64,000 bases of DNA from Candidatus Iainarchaeum sp. (GTDB taxonomy: Archaea > Iainarchaeota > Iainarchaeia > Iainarchaeales > JAXPJC01), in NCBI GenBank assembly GCA_016187745.1, contig JACPJC010000006.1, positions 90,747 to 154,746 on the forward strand, given 5' to 3'. A model generated the notes under the pieces. It had not been told where the DNA came from. It did no database searches and worked only from the letters and a program-made list of their open reading frames with translations. Both the position numbers and the translations under genes were made by a program. Positions 16,738 through 25,382 of the stretch are shown here, piece after piece; the stretch's first letter is position 1, and every line of letters begins with the position of its first letter.

Positions 16738-17362
16738 ATTGAAGGGAATTTCAAAAAAATTTGGCGGGGTTACTGCACTTGATAATGTTTCCTTCAAGTT
16801 GGAGAAGGGAAAAACCCTTGGGCTTGTTGGGGGCAATGGCTCCGGAAAAACAACCCTGCTGAATTCAATTACAAAAATGGTTGCTCCGGACAGGGGGGAG
16901 GTTTATTTCAAGGGAAAGCGCATTGACAAACTTCCGGCATACAGGATTGCAAGGCTTGGCATCGGGAGAATATTCCAAACCGGGGGAGTTTTCAAGAACA
17001 TGACTGTGCTTGAGAATTTGCTTGTTGCATCCGACGGGAAGAGGGAGAATGAGGCAGAGAGAATTCTGAAGGAAGTGGCATTGCTGGAAAAGAAGGGTAA
17101 AAAGGCCGCAACCCTGAGCGGGGGCCAGCAGAGGCTGCTTGAATTCGGAAGGGTAATGGTCAGGAATGATGAATTGATCCTGCTTGATGAGCCGTTTGCA
17201 GGGGTAAGCGCGGAAAACAGCAGGAAGATTGAAAGCGTAATAAAAAAACTTCAGGAAGAGGGCAAGACAATTATCCTGATTGAGCACGACAGCGCAAGAA
17301 TCAAAAGATTGTGCAACCAGATAATCGAGCTTGAGAAGGGAAGCATAATTAGAAGAGAATGA
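16724..17362 (+). CDS. livG: LIV ABC transporter ATPase LivG
   Basis: A 212-residue ABC ATPase that drives the LIV importer. Walker A is GGNGSGKTT (residues ~36-44), the signature is LSGGQQ, Walker B is LILLDEPFAG and the switch His is in ILIEHDSARIKRL. Q-loop residues are in IGRIFQTGGVFKNMTV. It is shorter than typical LivG (~250 residues), because the LivG-specific loop and C-terminal extension are reduced. The usual second ATPase livF does not follow: the next gene is a GTPase. This subunit may work as a homodimer, or livF may lie elsewhere. GTG start. Confidence 0.9.
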   Translation: MIAIELKGISKKFGGVTALDNVSFKLEKGKTLGLVGGNGSGKTTLLNSITKMVAPDRGEVYFKGKRIDKLPAYRIARLGIGRIFQTGGVFKNMTVLENLLVASDGKRENEAERILKEVALLEKKGKKAATLSGGQQRLLEFGRVMVRNDELILLDEPFAGVSAENSRKIESVIKKLQEEGKTIILIEHDSARIKRLCNQIIELEKGSIIRRE

Positions 17363-17494
17363 ATGTGCCGTTCACCTGTCAGCCCTAACGGTCAGGCAGC
17401 TCGCAGGCATTCAGGAATTACTTCAATCTGATCTGGAAGATTGCGACAAATTAGACTGCATTATATTATATCCTTTTCTTTGCTATTTTTTATA
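17363..17494 (+). other. Intergenic gap with promoter of the NOG1-family gene
   Basis: About 130 bases after livG with no convincing ORF and no livF remnant. TTATATTATA at 17461-17470 is centred 29 bases before ATG 17495 and is the likely TATA box of the GTPase gene, which would then be leaderless. Confidence 0.55.
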
Positions 17495-18493
17495 ATGCAG
17501 AATAAAATCCAGGAGCTGCTTGACCACGCATTCGGGCAGGCGAGGAAACGCGCGGAAAAACTGCCTAAAATGAAGAACAAGTTCAAGCGCGTGAGGATTG
17601 AGGAAACCACAAAAATAAAGGCCGTGGCGGATGCGCTTGCAGCGGGGCTTGATAAGGTTGTTGAGGAATTCCCGGACTTTTCAAAATTGCATCCGTTTTA
17701 CGCGGAGCTGTTTGATGCGATTGTGAGCGTTGCAGAACTGAAAAAGGCGCTTGCGCACATAAGCGATGCCGCGGAAATAATAAAGAGGCTTAAGCACAGG
17801 AAGATTTACGAAATTGGCAGCATTTACAGGAAAACAGAAACCGAGCGCATGTCGGCAATAAGGAATGAATTTTACGGGCGCGCGGCATCGGTTGTGAATG
17901 ACCTGCAGGGGAGCTTCGGGGTAATCGAGAATGCGCGGAGCAAATTGAAGGAGAAGCCGGAAATAAAATTTGACCTGCCGACTGTTATAATTGCCGGCTT
18001 TCCGAATGTCGGGAAAACAACAATACTGAAGCGCCTTACGGGGAGCGAGCCGGAGATTGCGCCATACCCCTTCACAACAAAATCAATAAAACTGGGCTAT
18101 TTCAAATTGAAGTATGAGAAAATCCAGGTTATTGATACGCCCGGGCTGCTTGACAGGCCCATGGAAAAGCGCAACGCGATTGAAAGGAAGGCTGTAATCG
18201 CAATAAGGCACCTTGCGAATGCGGTTGTTTTTGCGCTTGACGCAACAACATATTCGGGATACAGGCTCGGGGAGCAGATGCACCTGCTGAAGGAAATAAT
18301 GGGCGCATTTGGGAAAATCCCATTGATTGTTGCAATAAACAAGGCGGACCTTGCTAGCGGGGAAGAAATTGAAAATGCGAAAAAGTCCGTGAAGGAAATC
18401 GGCATAAATGAAACCGTCCTGTGCGGGGAAGGCATAGGGGATGAGGCGCTTAAGGAGAAAATAATGAGGATGATTCAGCGGAAATCCGCTTAG
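17495..18493 (+). CDS. NOG1-family GTPase
   Basis: A 332-residue OBG-type GTPase of the NOG1 group, proteins linked to large-subunit ribosome assembly. The N-terminal ~160 residues are a helical domain (FKRVRIEETTKIKAVADAL is family-typical). The G domain carries G1 GFPNVGKTT, G2 region PYPFTTKSI, G3 DTPGLLDRP and G4 NKAD. Length is usual for archaeal members, which lack the eukaryotic C-terminal extension. ATG 17495 is preferred to an in-frame ATG at 17441, because the TATA box at 17461-17470 lies between them. Confidence 0.9.
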   Translation: MQNKIQELLDHAFGQARKRAEKLPKMKNKFKRVRIEETTKIKAVADALAAGLDKVVEEFPDFSKLHPFYAELFDAIVSVAELKKALAHISDAAEIIKRLKHRKIYEIGSIYRKTETERMSAIRNEFYGRAASVVNDLQGSFGVIENARSKLKEKPEIKFDLPTVIIAGFPNVGKTTILKRLTGSEPEIAPYPFTTKSIKLGYFKLKYEKIQVIDTPGLLDRPMEKRNAIERKAVIAIRHLANAVVFALDATTYSGYRLGEQMHLLKEIMGAFGKIPLIVAINKADLASGEEIENAKKSVKEIGINETVLCGEGIGDEALKEKIMRMIQRKSA

Positions 18494-18582
18494 GAAAGGC
18501 ATTTAAACATTTTATTGCTGGATTATATTATTCTTGATTGCCTTGCTGAACTGCTTGGCGACTTGTTTTAGGGAGTGGAAAA

Positions 18583-18864
18583 ATGCTGGCTGAAACGCAG
18601 GAACAGGCTTCCCATATAGCGGAACTGATGGAAAACATAGTTGCGGACAATTCGGTTCCAAGGAACATAAGGAAAATTGTGGAGGAGGCGAAAAACAAAA
18701 TCCTCTCGCAGGAGGAATTTGACACGAAGATAACCTCTGCAATCTATCTCCTTGATGACATAAGCAATGACATAAACATGCCAAGCCACACGCGCACTGA
18801 ACTCTGGACGCTCATATCCAAGCTCGAGGCAATTAGGGGAAACAAAAAAGAAGTAGTGCCTTGA
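18583..18864 (+). CDS. UPF0147 family protein
   Basis: A 93-residue all-helical archaeal protein of the UPF0147 family, function unknown. Recognisable stretches are DNSVPRNIRKIVEEAKN and LLDDISNDINMPSHTRTELW, which match the family pattern of a short HEAT-like helical repeat. GGGAGTGG upstream gives a possible Shine-Dalgarno. Its TGA overlaps the ATG of the PolD small subunit (TGATG), so the two genes are translationally coupled. An 88-base upstream gap holds TATA-like TTATATTATT at about 18524-18533, which implies a short leader. Confidence 0.82.
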   Translation: MLAETQEQASHIAELMENIVADNSVPRNIRKIVEEAKNKILSQEEFDTKITSAIYLLDDISNDINMPSHTRTELWTLISKLEAIRGNKKEVVP

Positions 18865-20405
18865 TGCAGGAAATGCAGAAAAAGCCAAGTGCTGAAGAGA
18901 TTGTCAGTTATGCCAGCGAAAAGGCTGCTTTTGTAAATGCCGATGCGCTGGGGCCGCTTGCGGAATTTGGGGATTATAAAAAAATAATCGATGAGCTGCT
19001 TGCGGAAGGCATTTTTGAAATAGGGAAGGACAGGGTTTCTGAAAAAATTGCGAAATCAAGGGCAAAAATAAATGTTCTTGAAACCCCGATAATTGAGATA
19101 AGGCATGAGAGGTTCAGGCCGGAGGCAAGGGAATCCTCTGGAAAGGTGAAAATCCTTGAGGAGTATGATGTTACGGGGCAGAGCTTTTCCTCAGGAAGCG
19201 TGAAGGACTTCCTGAATTACTTCAGGGCGAAATTCGATGCGCTTTCGGAAATACTGATGCAGCATCCGGGAATGAGCCCAAAATCAATAAGCTCATTGCA
19301 CAACATCAGGATAGGCCCGGAGGGAAGGAAGGAATTTGATGTAATCGGCATGGTAAAGGACAAGTGGATAAGCAAGAAGGGGCATTTGATCCTCCAGCTT
19401 GAAGACCTTGAGGCCGAATGCGTTGCGGTAATTCCCAAGGATGATTTGGAGCTTACAAGGATTGGATTGAATGTATTGCCTGACAATGTGATATGCGTAA
19501 GGGCTGTGAAGGGGAGCCAGGGGATGGTAATCGCAAAGGGCATTGTGTTTCCTGAAGTTCCGCAGAGGGAACTCCCGAAAATCGAGAATGATGCGAGCAT
19601 TGCAATTACTGCTGATGTGCACATCGGAAGCAAATTGTTCCTTGAGGAGAGCTTCAGGAGATTCTTGGCATGGATAAACGGCTCAATAGGGAATGAGAAG
19701 GAGGCTGAAAGGGCGGGAAAAATAAAATACCTTGTGTTTGCCGGGGACAATGTTGACGGCGTTGGAATCTACCCTGAACAGTTTGATGAGCTGGGAATAA
19801 AGGACATTTATGAGCAGTATGCTGAATTTGAGAAATTGGTAATGCAGATTCCGGAATATGTGGAAATAATAATATGCCCGGGGCAGCATGATGCTGTTAG
19901 AAGGGCAGACCCACAGCCGGCAATTCCCAAGGAATTTGCCCCGAATCTCAGCAAAATGAGCAATGTGCATTTTGTCGGCTCCCCCGGCTGGTTTGAAGTG
20001 GAGGGTCTTAAATGCCTCGTATACCACGGGGCGTCGCTCCATGACCTGATTTCAAGCGTTACAACGCTGAGCTCAGCAAAGCCAGAGAAGGTAATGGTTG
20101 AAATCCTCAGGCGCAGGGATCTGATGCCAACCTATGGATTAAGGCAGCCCTATGTTCCTGAGAAAAAGGATTTCATGGTAATGAAGGAAGTGCCTGACCT
20201 TTATTTCGGGGGGGACATGCACCATGTGGGTTATGAGAGATACAGGGGAACGACGGTTGTGAATGCGGGAACGTGGCAGTCGCAAACCCCCTATCAGCTG
20301 AACTTAGGGCACATTCCAACCCCGGGAATTGTCCCGACAATAGACCTGAAGAAAAACAGCATAAGGGAAGTGCATTTCCTTGAGCAGGAATTGCGGGGCG
20401 CATAA
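18864..20405 (+). CDS. polB: DNA polymerase D small subunit (DP1)
   Basis: A 513-residue exonuclease subunit of the archaeal replicative polymerase PolD. An N-terminal helical region (~1-75) is followed by an OB fold (~150-235; FDVIGMVKDKWISKKGHLIL) and a calcineurin-like phosphoesterase domain (~245-513). The metal-binding motifs are all present: TADVHIGS, AGDNVDG, CPGQHDAVRRADPQPA, YHGASLHDLI and GGDMHHVGY. The 3'-5' proofreading site therefore looks intact. ATG 18864 overlaps the upstream stop; TTG 18861 is also possible. The large subunit begins 1 base after the stop. Confidence 0.96.
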   Translation: MQEMQKKPSAEEIVSYASEKAAFVNADALGPLAEFGDYKKIIDELLAEGIFEIGKDRVSEKIAKSRAKINVLETPIIEIRHERFRPEARESSGKVKILEEYDVTGQSFSSGSVKDFLNYFRAKFDALSEILMQHPGMSPKSISSLHNIRIGPEGRKEFDVIGMVKDKWISKKGHLILQLEDLEAECVAVIPKDDLELTRIGLNVLPDNVICVRAVKGSQGMVIAKGIVFPEVPQRELPKIENDASIAITADVHIGSKLFLEESFRRFLAWINGSIGNEKEAERAGKIKYLVFAGDNVDGVGIYPEQFDELGIKDIYEQYAEFEKLVMQIPEYVEIIICPGQHDAVRRADPQPAIPKEFAPNLSKMSNVHFVGSPGWFEVEGLKCLVYHGASLHDLISSVTTLSSAKPEKVMVEILRRRDLMPTYGLRQPYVPEKKDFMVMKEVPDLYFGGDMHHVGYERYRGTTVVNAGTWQSQTPYQLNLGHIPTPGIVPTIDLKKNSIREVHFLEQELRGA

Positions 20406-20406
20406 A

Positions 20407-23400
20407 ATGCAGAGCATGAATATTCTTGCGGGCGAGGGGATAAGGAATTATTACCAAAAAATTGCCGAGCGCGTGGATGCGCAGTTCTCTCTTGCAAAAA
20501 GCGCAAGGGCAAAAAACTATGATGTGTGCGCTTCTGTTGAGTCACTTCCTGCCGTTGACCTTGCGGACCGCGCGGAAACTATTATCGGCCCAAAAGGAGT
20601 TGCGGCGCGCTACAGGGAACTGTATGCAAAGCACAACAACAGGGAGCTTGCAATATTTGATATTTTCAGGGACATAATCTCCGGAAAATTGGGGAACATT
20701 CAGGGGAATGAGAAAAGGGTTGAGCAGGCAATCAAGACTTCCCTTTGCTTAATTACCGAGGGGGTAGTTGTTGCGCCGATTGATGGATTGCCATATGTGA
20801 GGATAAGCAAAAATCCCGATGGGAGCGAATACGTGGATGTTTATTATGCGGGCCCAATCCGCGCAGCCGGGGGAACTGCGCAAGTGCTGCCATTGATTCT
20901 CGGGGATTATGCCCGCGCACTTCTCTCTTTGGACAGATACAAGCCGACGGAAGCGGAAGTTGAGAGATATGTTGAGGAAGTCAAATTATATTCAACGCTC
21001 TACACAAGGCAGTATCCGATAAGCGAGGAGGAAATCCGCACAATAGTAAGGGGCTGCCCTGTGTGCATTAACGGGGAGCCGACGGAAAAGCTGGAAGTTT
21101 CAGTGTTTCGGGATCTTCAAAGAATTCCGAGCAACCGCATAAGGGGCGGGGCATGCCTTGTAATAAGCGACGGGATTGCGCTAAAGGCAATGGCAATCCT
21201 GAATTATGCGAAAATGCTGCAGCTTGACTGGAGCTGGCTTGAGAAAATAATAAAAGTTAAAAAATCCGGGGAGAAGGAGTCAGGGCTCCAGCCGAGCAAA
21301 AAATACCTTGAGGGAATTGCTGCGGGAAGGCCCATACTTGCGTATCCCCTGCGTTCCGGGGGCTTCAGGCTGCGCTATGGGAAAAGCAGGAACAATGGCA
21401 TAATGGGAAAGTGCATACATCCCGCAACAATGGCGGTGCTGGACGAGTTTATTGCCGTTGGAACGCAGATGAAAATTGAGAGGCCGGGAAAGTCAGCGGG
21501 AATATTCCCCTGCGATTCAATTGAGGGGCCGATAGTGAAGCTCAAGGATGGAAGCGTGGTGCAGCTGCACACATATGGGAAAGCAAAAGAAATTGCAAAT
21601 GATGTTGAGAAAATACTTTTTTTGGGGGATATGCTCGTAACTTACGGGGACTTCAAAAAATCCGCGCATCCTCTTGTTCCTGCAGGATATTGCGGGGAAT
21701 GGTGGCTTCAGGAAGTGAAGAAGGCGCTTGGGGAAAATAAAAATGCGGATGCGGCTGAATTCGCAAAAATAATGAAGAGCCCATTTGATGCGGATTATGA
21801 AACCGCAACTAAAGTTTCAGAAAAATTGAATGTTCCGCTGCATCCGCATTACATACATTACTACTCCGCGCTGCAGAAACCCGAAATGCTTGAATTGATT
21901 GACGCAATAAGGGCTGCTGAAATTTCCGAACCGGATGGAAGAATTTCAGGGATAAAAATTGAAAACAGCCCGAAAACAAAAGAATATCTTGAGAGGATCG
22001 GGCTGCCGCACAGATTGGGCGAAGGAAAAATTATTATTGAAAGGGAATTCGCGCCCGCGCTGCTTGGAACATTCGGCTTTTACAGCAAAAAGGTTCCTGA
22101 GGGGGAGAATGCGCTTGAAGTTCTCAACAGCATTTCAGATTTTGCAATAAGGGACAAGGGCGGAACTTTCATAGGGGCGAGGATGGGCAGGCCGGAATCC
22201 GCAAAGCCAAGGGTGATGGTGGGAAATCCGCATGTGCTTTTCCCTGTCGGATTGTATGGGGGCGCAACAAGAAGCCTGAACAAGGCGATGGATTCAGAAG
22301 AGGATTCCGCGGAGCACAAGTACAGGAGCAGGGAGGCAAAGATGCTGGGCGAGATCGAGGTTGAAATTGCATACCATAAGTGCCCGAACTGCGGGAAGAT
22401 TCTCCCCTCCTCAATATGCTCGCAGTGCAGGTGCGGAACAAAAAAAATAACGCTTTGCGAGAAGTGCGGGACAGAATGCTTTGACGCATTGTGCAGGAAC
22501 TGCAGGGGGGCTGCGAACTCCAGGGGCATGAAAAAAATAAACATTGATGAGCTGATGCGCTCTGCGGCGCTTAACTTAGGAACGGGAATTCCTGAAACTG
22601 TAAAAGGCGTGAAGGGGGTCATAAATGACGACAAATTTGTGGAGCCGCTTGAGAAGGGGATTCTGAGGGCGCGCCATGAGCTGCATGTGTTTCGCGACGC
22701 TACAATAAGGTTTGATTTGCTGAACGCGCCATTGACGCACTTCAAGCCGGGCGAAATTGAATTGGGGGTTGAGGAAGCGAAAAGGCTTGGATACGCAAAG
22801 GATGTTGATGGGAATGAGCTTGTCAGCCCTGAACAGATGCTTGAGCTGTTCCCGCAGGACATAATAATAAATGAGAGCGCTGCGGAATTTTTCATAAGGG
22901 CTTCAAAGTTCATTGATGATTTGCTGGAGGATTTTTACGGCCTTGAGAGGTATTACAGGGCAAATTCAAAGCAGGATCTGATTGGGGAGCTGGTTCTCGG
23001 GCTTGCGCCGCACACATCTGCCGCAATTGTAGGCAGGATAATAGGGTATACAAAGGCAAGGGTGTGCTTTGCGCATCCATTTTTCCATCTTACAAAGCGC
23101 AGGAACATCGATGGGGACCAGGATTCAATTTTATTGCTGATGGACGCGCTCCTGAATTTCTCGCAGAAGTATCTTCCTTCCACGCGGGGAGCGAGGATGG
23201 ATGCGCCGCTTGTTTTTACAATCGCGCTGAAGCCCAGTGAGATAGACAATGAGGCATTTGACATGGAAGTCTGTGGGGAATATCCATTGGAGCTTTATGA
23301 GAGGGCGCAGAGGCTCGAGCCCGCAAATCTTGAGGGCATTGAAAGGGTTATGCACCGTTTAAATACTCCCAACCAATATTCGGGATTGAAATACACGCAT

Positions 23401-23859
23401 GAAACAGGCTGCTTTGATGAGGGGCCGAAAATTTCAAGGTATGTGCAGCTTGAAACAATGGCTGAAAAGCTGAATTCGCAGGCTGAACTGCAGCAGAAAA
23501 TTTGCGCAATAGAGCACAAGGACGCGCTGGAAAGGGTAATGGCGTCGCACTTCCTTCCGGATTTAATTGGAAACACGCGCGCGTTCTCGAGGCAGAATTT
23601 CAGATGCACAAAATGCAATACGCGCTACCGCAGGATTCCCTTAGTGGGGCACTGCACAAAGTGCGGGGGGAATATAATACTTACAATTGCAGAAGGATCG
23701 GCGCGCAAATATCTGGAGATAGCAAAGGCATTCATTGTGAAGTATGCGCTTTCCCCCTACATAAAGCAGAGGGTTGACCTCATAGAGAGGGAGATGAATT
23801 CTGTGTTCCAGAGCGAGGGCGCAGTGGCAAAGCAGAAAAGCTTGGCAGAGTTTGTTTAA
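20407..23859 (+). CDS. polC: DNA polymerase D large subunit (DP2)
   Basis: The 1150-residue catalytic subunit of PolD, an archaeal polymerase with an RNA-polymerase-like double-psi beta-barrel core. N-terminal marks include YYAGPIRAAGGTAQVLPLIL (~residue 150) and CPVCINGEPTEKL. Zinc sites are CPNCGKILPSSICSQC with CEKCGTECFDALCRNC (~660-705) and CTKCNTRYRR with CTKCGGN near the end. The catalytic NIDGDQD puts aspartates at about 902 and 904. No intein interrupts it. ATG 20407 is used, because the small subunit stops at 20405. The end is 6 bases from a convergent gene. Confidence 0.97.
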   Translation: MQSMNILAGEGIRNYYQKIAERVDAQFSLAKSARAKNYDVCASVESLPAVDLADRAETIIGPKGVAARYRELYAKHNNRELAIFDIFRDIISGKLGNIQGNEKRVEQAIKTSLCLITEGVVVAPIDGLPYVRISKNPDGSEYVDVYYAGPIRAAGGTAQVLPLILGDYARALLSLDRYKPTEAEVERYVEEVKLYSTLYTRQYPISEEEIRTIVRGCPVCINGEPTEKLEVSVFRDLQRIPSNRIRGGACLVISDGIALKAMAILNYAKMLQLDWSWLEKIIKVKKSGEKESGLQPSKKYLEGIAAGRPILAYPLRSGGFRLRYGKSRNNGIMGKCIHPATMAVLDEFIAVGTQMKIERPGKSAGIFPCDSIEGPIVKLKDGSVVQLHTYGKAKEIANDVEKILFLGDMLVTYGDFKKSAHPLVPAGYCGEWWLQEVKKALGENKNADAAEFAKIMKSPFDADYETATKVSEKLNVPLHPHYIHYYSALQKPEMLELIDAIRAAEISEPDGRISGIKIENSPKTKEYLERIGLPHRLGEGKIIIEREFAPALLGTFGFYSKKVPEGENALEVLNSISDFAIRDKGGTFIGARMGRPESAKPRVMVGNPHVLFPVGLYGGATRSLNKAMDSEEDSAEHKYRSREAKMLGEIEVEIAYHKCPNCGKILPSSICSQCRCGTKKITLCEKCGTECFDALCRNCRGAANSRGMKKINIDELMRSAALNLGTGIPETVKGVKGVINDDKFVEPLEKGILRARHELHVFRDATIRFDLLNAPLTHFKPGEIELGVEEAKRLGYAKDVDGNELVSPEQMLELFPQDIIINESAAEFFIRASKFIDDLLEDFYGLERYYRANSKQDLIGELVLGLAPHTSAAIVGRIIGYTKARVCFAHPFFHLTKRRNIDGDQDSILLLMDALLNFSQKYLPSTRGARMDAPLVFTIALKPSEIDNEAFDMEVCGEYPLELYERAQRLEPANLEGIERVMHRLNTPNQYSGLKYTHETGCFDEGPKISRYVQLETMAEKLNSQAELQQKICAIEHKDALERVMASHFLPDLIGNTRAFSRQNFRCTKCNTRYRRIPLVGHCTKCGGNIILTIAEGSARKYLEIAKAFIVKYALSPYIKQRVDLIEREMNSVFQSEGAVAKQKSLAEFV

Positions 23860-23865
23860 TCCTAA

Positions 23866-24258
23866 TTATTTTCCGAAAATAATCCAGAGCATTGCAACCA
23901 GAACAAGAACCAGAAATAAAATCAGCACTTTGGGCCTTTTCAGGAGCAGTCTGAAAAACCATTTTATTATTCCTGAAATCAGAAGCAGAATTGAGAGAAT
24001 TATCCCGAAAAAATATTTTATCCAATTTATGGGATTTTTCAGCTCGTTGAAAAGCTCAGAGGATGCGCCCTTCCATGTCGGCTTTTGCGCTTTTCCGGCG
24101 GAAGGCTGAATTCCCTGCTCCGTTTCCTGAATTTCAGCGCCTTCGGATTCCCCGGTTTCTTCCTCAGAAATTTCCTCCGGCTCTTCCGATGGCTCTTCTA
24201 TTTCCTCAACTTCTTTATCGGCAGAATTAGGGGAGGCTTGAAGCGCTTCTTTAGGCAT
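23866..24258 (-). CDS. Acidic protein with C-terminal membrane segments
   Basis: A 130-residue protein. The N-terminal ~60 residues are very acidic (EVEEIEEPSEEPEEISEEE). After a short linker, two hydrophobic segments follow at ~80-100 (IKYFFGIILSILLLISGII) and ~110-127 (VLILFLVLVLVAMLWIIF), so the acidic tail probably faces one side of the membrane. No family was recognised. It is 57 bases downstream of sepF on the same strand and might share its transcript. The region between is T-rich on the coding strand. Confidence 0.68.
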   Translation of the reverse strand: MPKEALQASPNSADKEVEEIEEPSEEPEEISEEETGESEGAEIQETEQGIQPSAGKAQKPTWKGASSELFNELKNPINWIKYFFGIILSILLLISGIIKWFFRLLLKRPKVLILFLVLVLVAMLWIIFGK

Positions 24259-24315
24259 TTTCCCTTTTTCTTTTGGGATAACTTAACACTTTTCTTTTTT
24301 ATAAAAAGAAAAGGG

Positions 24316-24672
24316 TTAGGCTTCCTTTCTTTTTACAATCTTTACCCTTGAGGGCGTTACTAACACGCGATCGCTTGAGACCCTTGCCATGTCGCCGTCT
24401 ATGCCCTGAACCTCATTGCGGATTGTGCTTATCAGTTCGCGCAATTTCATCGCGTTTCTCTTGCTCAAATCAGCGATATTCAGCAGCACTATGTTGCCCT
24501 TCTTCACTTCTTCAACAACAGTCTGCGCATCTGTATCGCGCTGAAGCGAATAAGGCTTCACATATGCGTCCGCGTCCTCATACATGCTCTCTTCTTCAAC
24601 ATCAAGGTTGTTGAGGAATTCCTCTATGTCAACAGCCTCTGACTTTCTGCCTATCTTATCCAAAAAACCCAT
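24316..24672 (-). CDS. sepF: SepF-type cell division protein
   Basis: A 118-residue protein matching archaeal SepF, which anchors FtsZ to the membrane. The N-terminus MGFLDKIGRK can form the expected amphipathic membrane-binding helix. An acidic linker leads to the SepF core (~50-118): DTDAQTVVEEVKKGNIVLLN, LSKRNAMKLRELISTI, GIDGDMARVSSDRVLVTP. ATG 24672 is preferred over 24675, because GGTGA lies 4 bases before it and conserved SepF starts at that helix. FtsZ is not in the window. Divergent from the transglutaminase-like gene. Confidence 0.88.
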   Translation of the reverse strand: MGFLDKIGRKSEAVDIEEFLNNLDVEEESMYEDADAYVKPYSLQRDTDAQTVVEEVKKGNIVLLNIADLSKRNAMKLRELISTIRNEVQGIDGDMARVSSDRVLVTPSRVKIVKRKEA

Positions 24673-24757
24673 CATATCACCCCTTAGTGAAAAGATAATT
24701 TCTGCTAATATATTACGCAAGCATATATTTTAATGCTATTGTTTGGGTTAGTTTAGT

Positions 24758-25333
24758 ATGATGAAGGGCTTTTTTAATAGAATTTGGGCAAGGAAATTTC
24801 TTAGGCCCGGCAGGCAGAGCGGAAATATTGAATTTATAAAGCAGCGCGCCTCGCAATTCAGCGGCAGCAATATTGAAACCGTCGGGCAGATTCTTGGTTT
24901 TGTTAAGAAGATGGGGGAAGGGCAGCCCGGAGCAAGAAACGAAATGTCTGTTGATGCAAGGAGACGGGCTAATGTAGAGCATATATTGAGGAAAAATGAA
25001 ATAGGTGGCTGTGGTGATGCTGCTGTTATTTTTGCTCAATTGGCAAGGGCAAAAGGCATTCCTGTAAGGCTTGTTGATGCTGTAATGAAAGGTTATGATG
25101 GTAGAGGCGATTTTAGGGGGCATGTTTTTGCTGATGTTTTTATAAATGATAAATGGATAACTGTTGAGCCAGTTGCAGGGCGCGTTATTGGAAAAGGATA
25201 CAACAGAATAGGTAAAGACAGGACAATAATTAGTTACATCCCTTATGCAAAAGGGCTTGATTTTTCATCAATGGGCACGACAACATTAAAGGCAATAAGG
25301 AGAAAATCTTCAAAATTTCTGCAGCCAGGGTAG
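24758..25333 (+). CDS. Transglutaminase-like cysteine protein
   Basis: A 191-residue protein with a transglutaminase/papain-like core. IGGCGDAAVIFAQLARAKGI supplies the nucleophilic Cys, FRGHVFADVFINDKWITVEP the His and acidic residue of the triad. Such domains can be proteases, peptidoglycan-like amidases or crosslinkers; the substrate is unknown. There is no signal peptide, so it is probably cytoplasmic. TATATTTTAA at 24724-24733 is 29 bases before ATG 24758. Codon use has more GGT, GTT and AAA than the neighbours, which hints at a different history. Confidence 0.72.
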   Translation: MMKGFFNRIWARKFLRPGRQSGNIEFIKQRASQFSGSNIETVGQILGFVKKMGEGQPGARNEMSVDARRRANVEHILRKNEIGGCGDAAVIFAQLARAKGIPVRLVDAVMKGYDGRGDFRGHVFADVFINDKWITVEPVAGRVIGKGYNRIGKDRTIISYIPYAKGLDFSSMGTTTLKAIRRKSSKFLQPG

Positions 25334-25382
25334 TTCGGAATCCTAACTCTAAACCCTTTTATAGTTTGTGCTATGGAATTAT

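Noticed and set aside
17363..17494. livF or a livF remnant after livG
   Set aside because: No Walker or signature motif is present in any frame of this gap.
25334..25382. Replication origin next to cdc6
   Set aside because: The gap is only ~50 bases and shows no long inverted origin-recognition repeats; the origin, if near, is not visible here.
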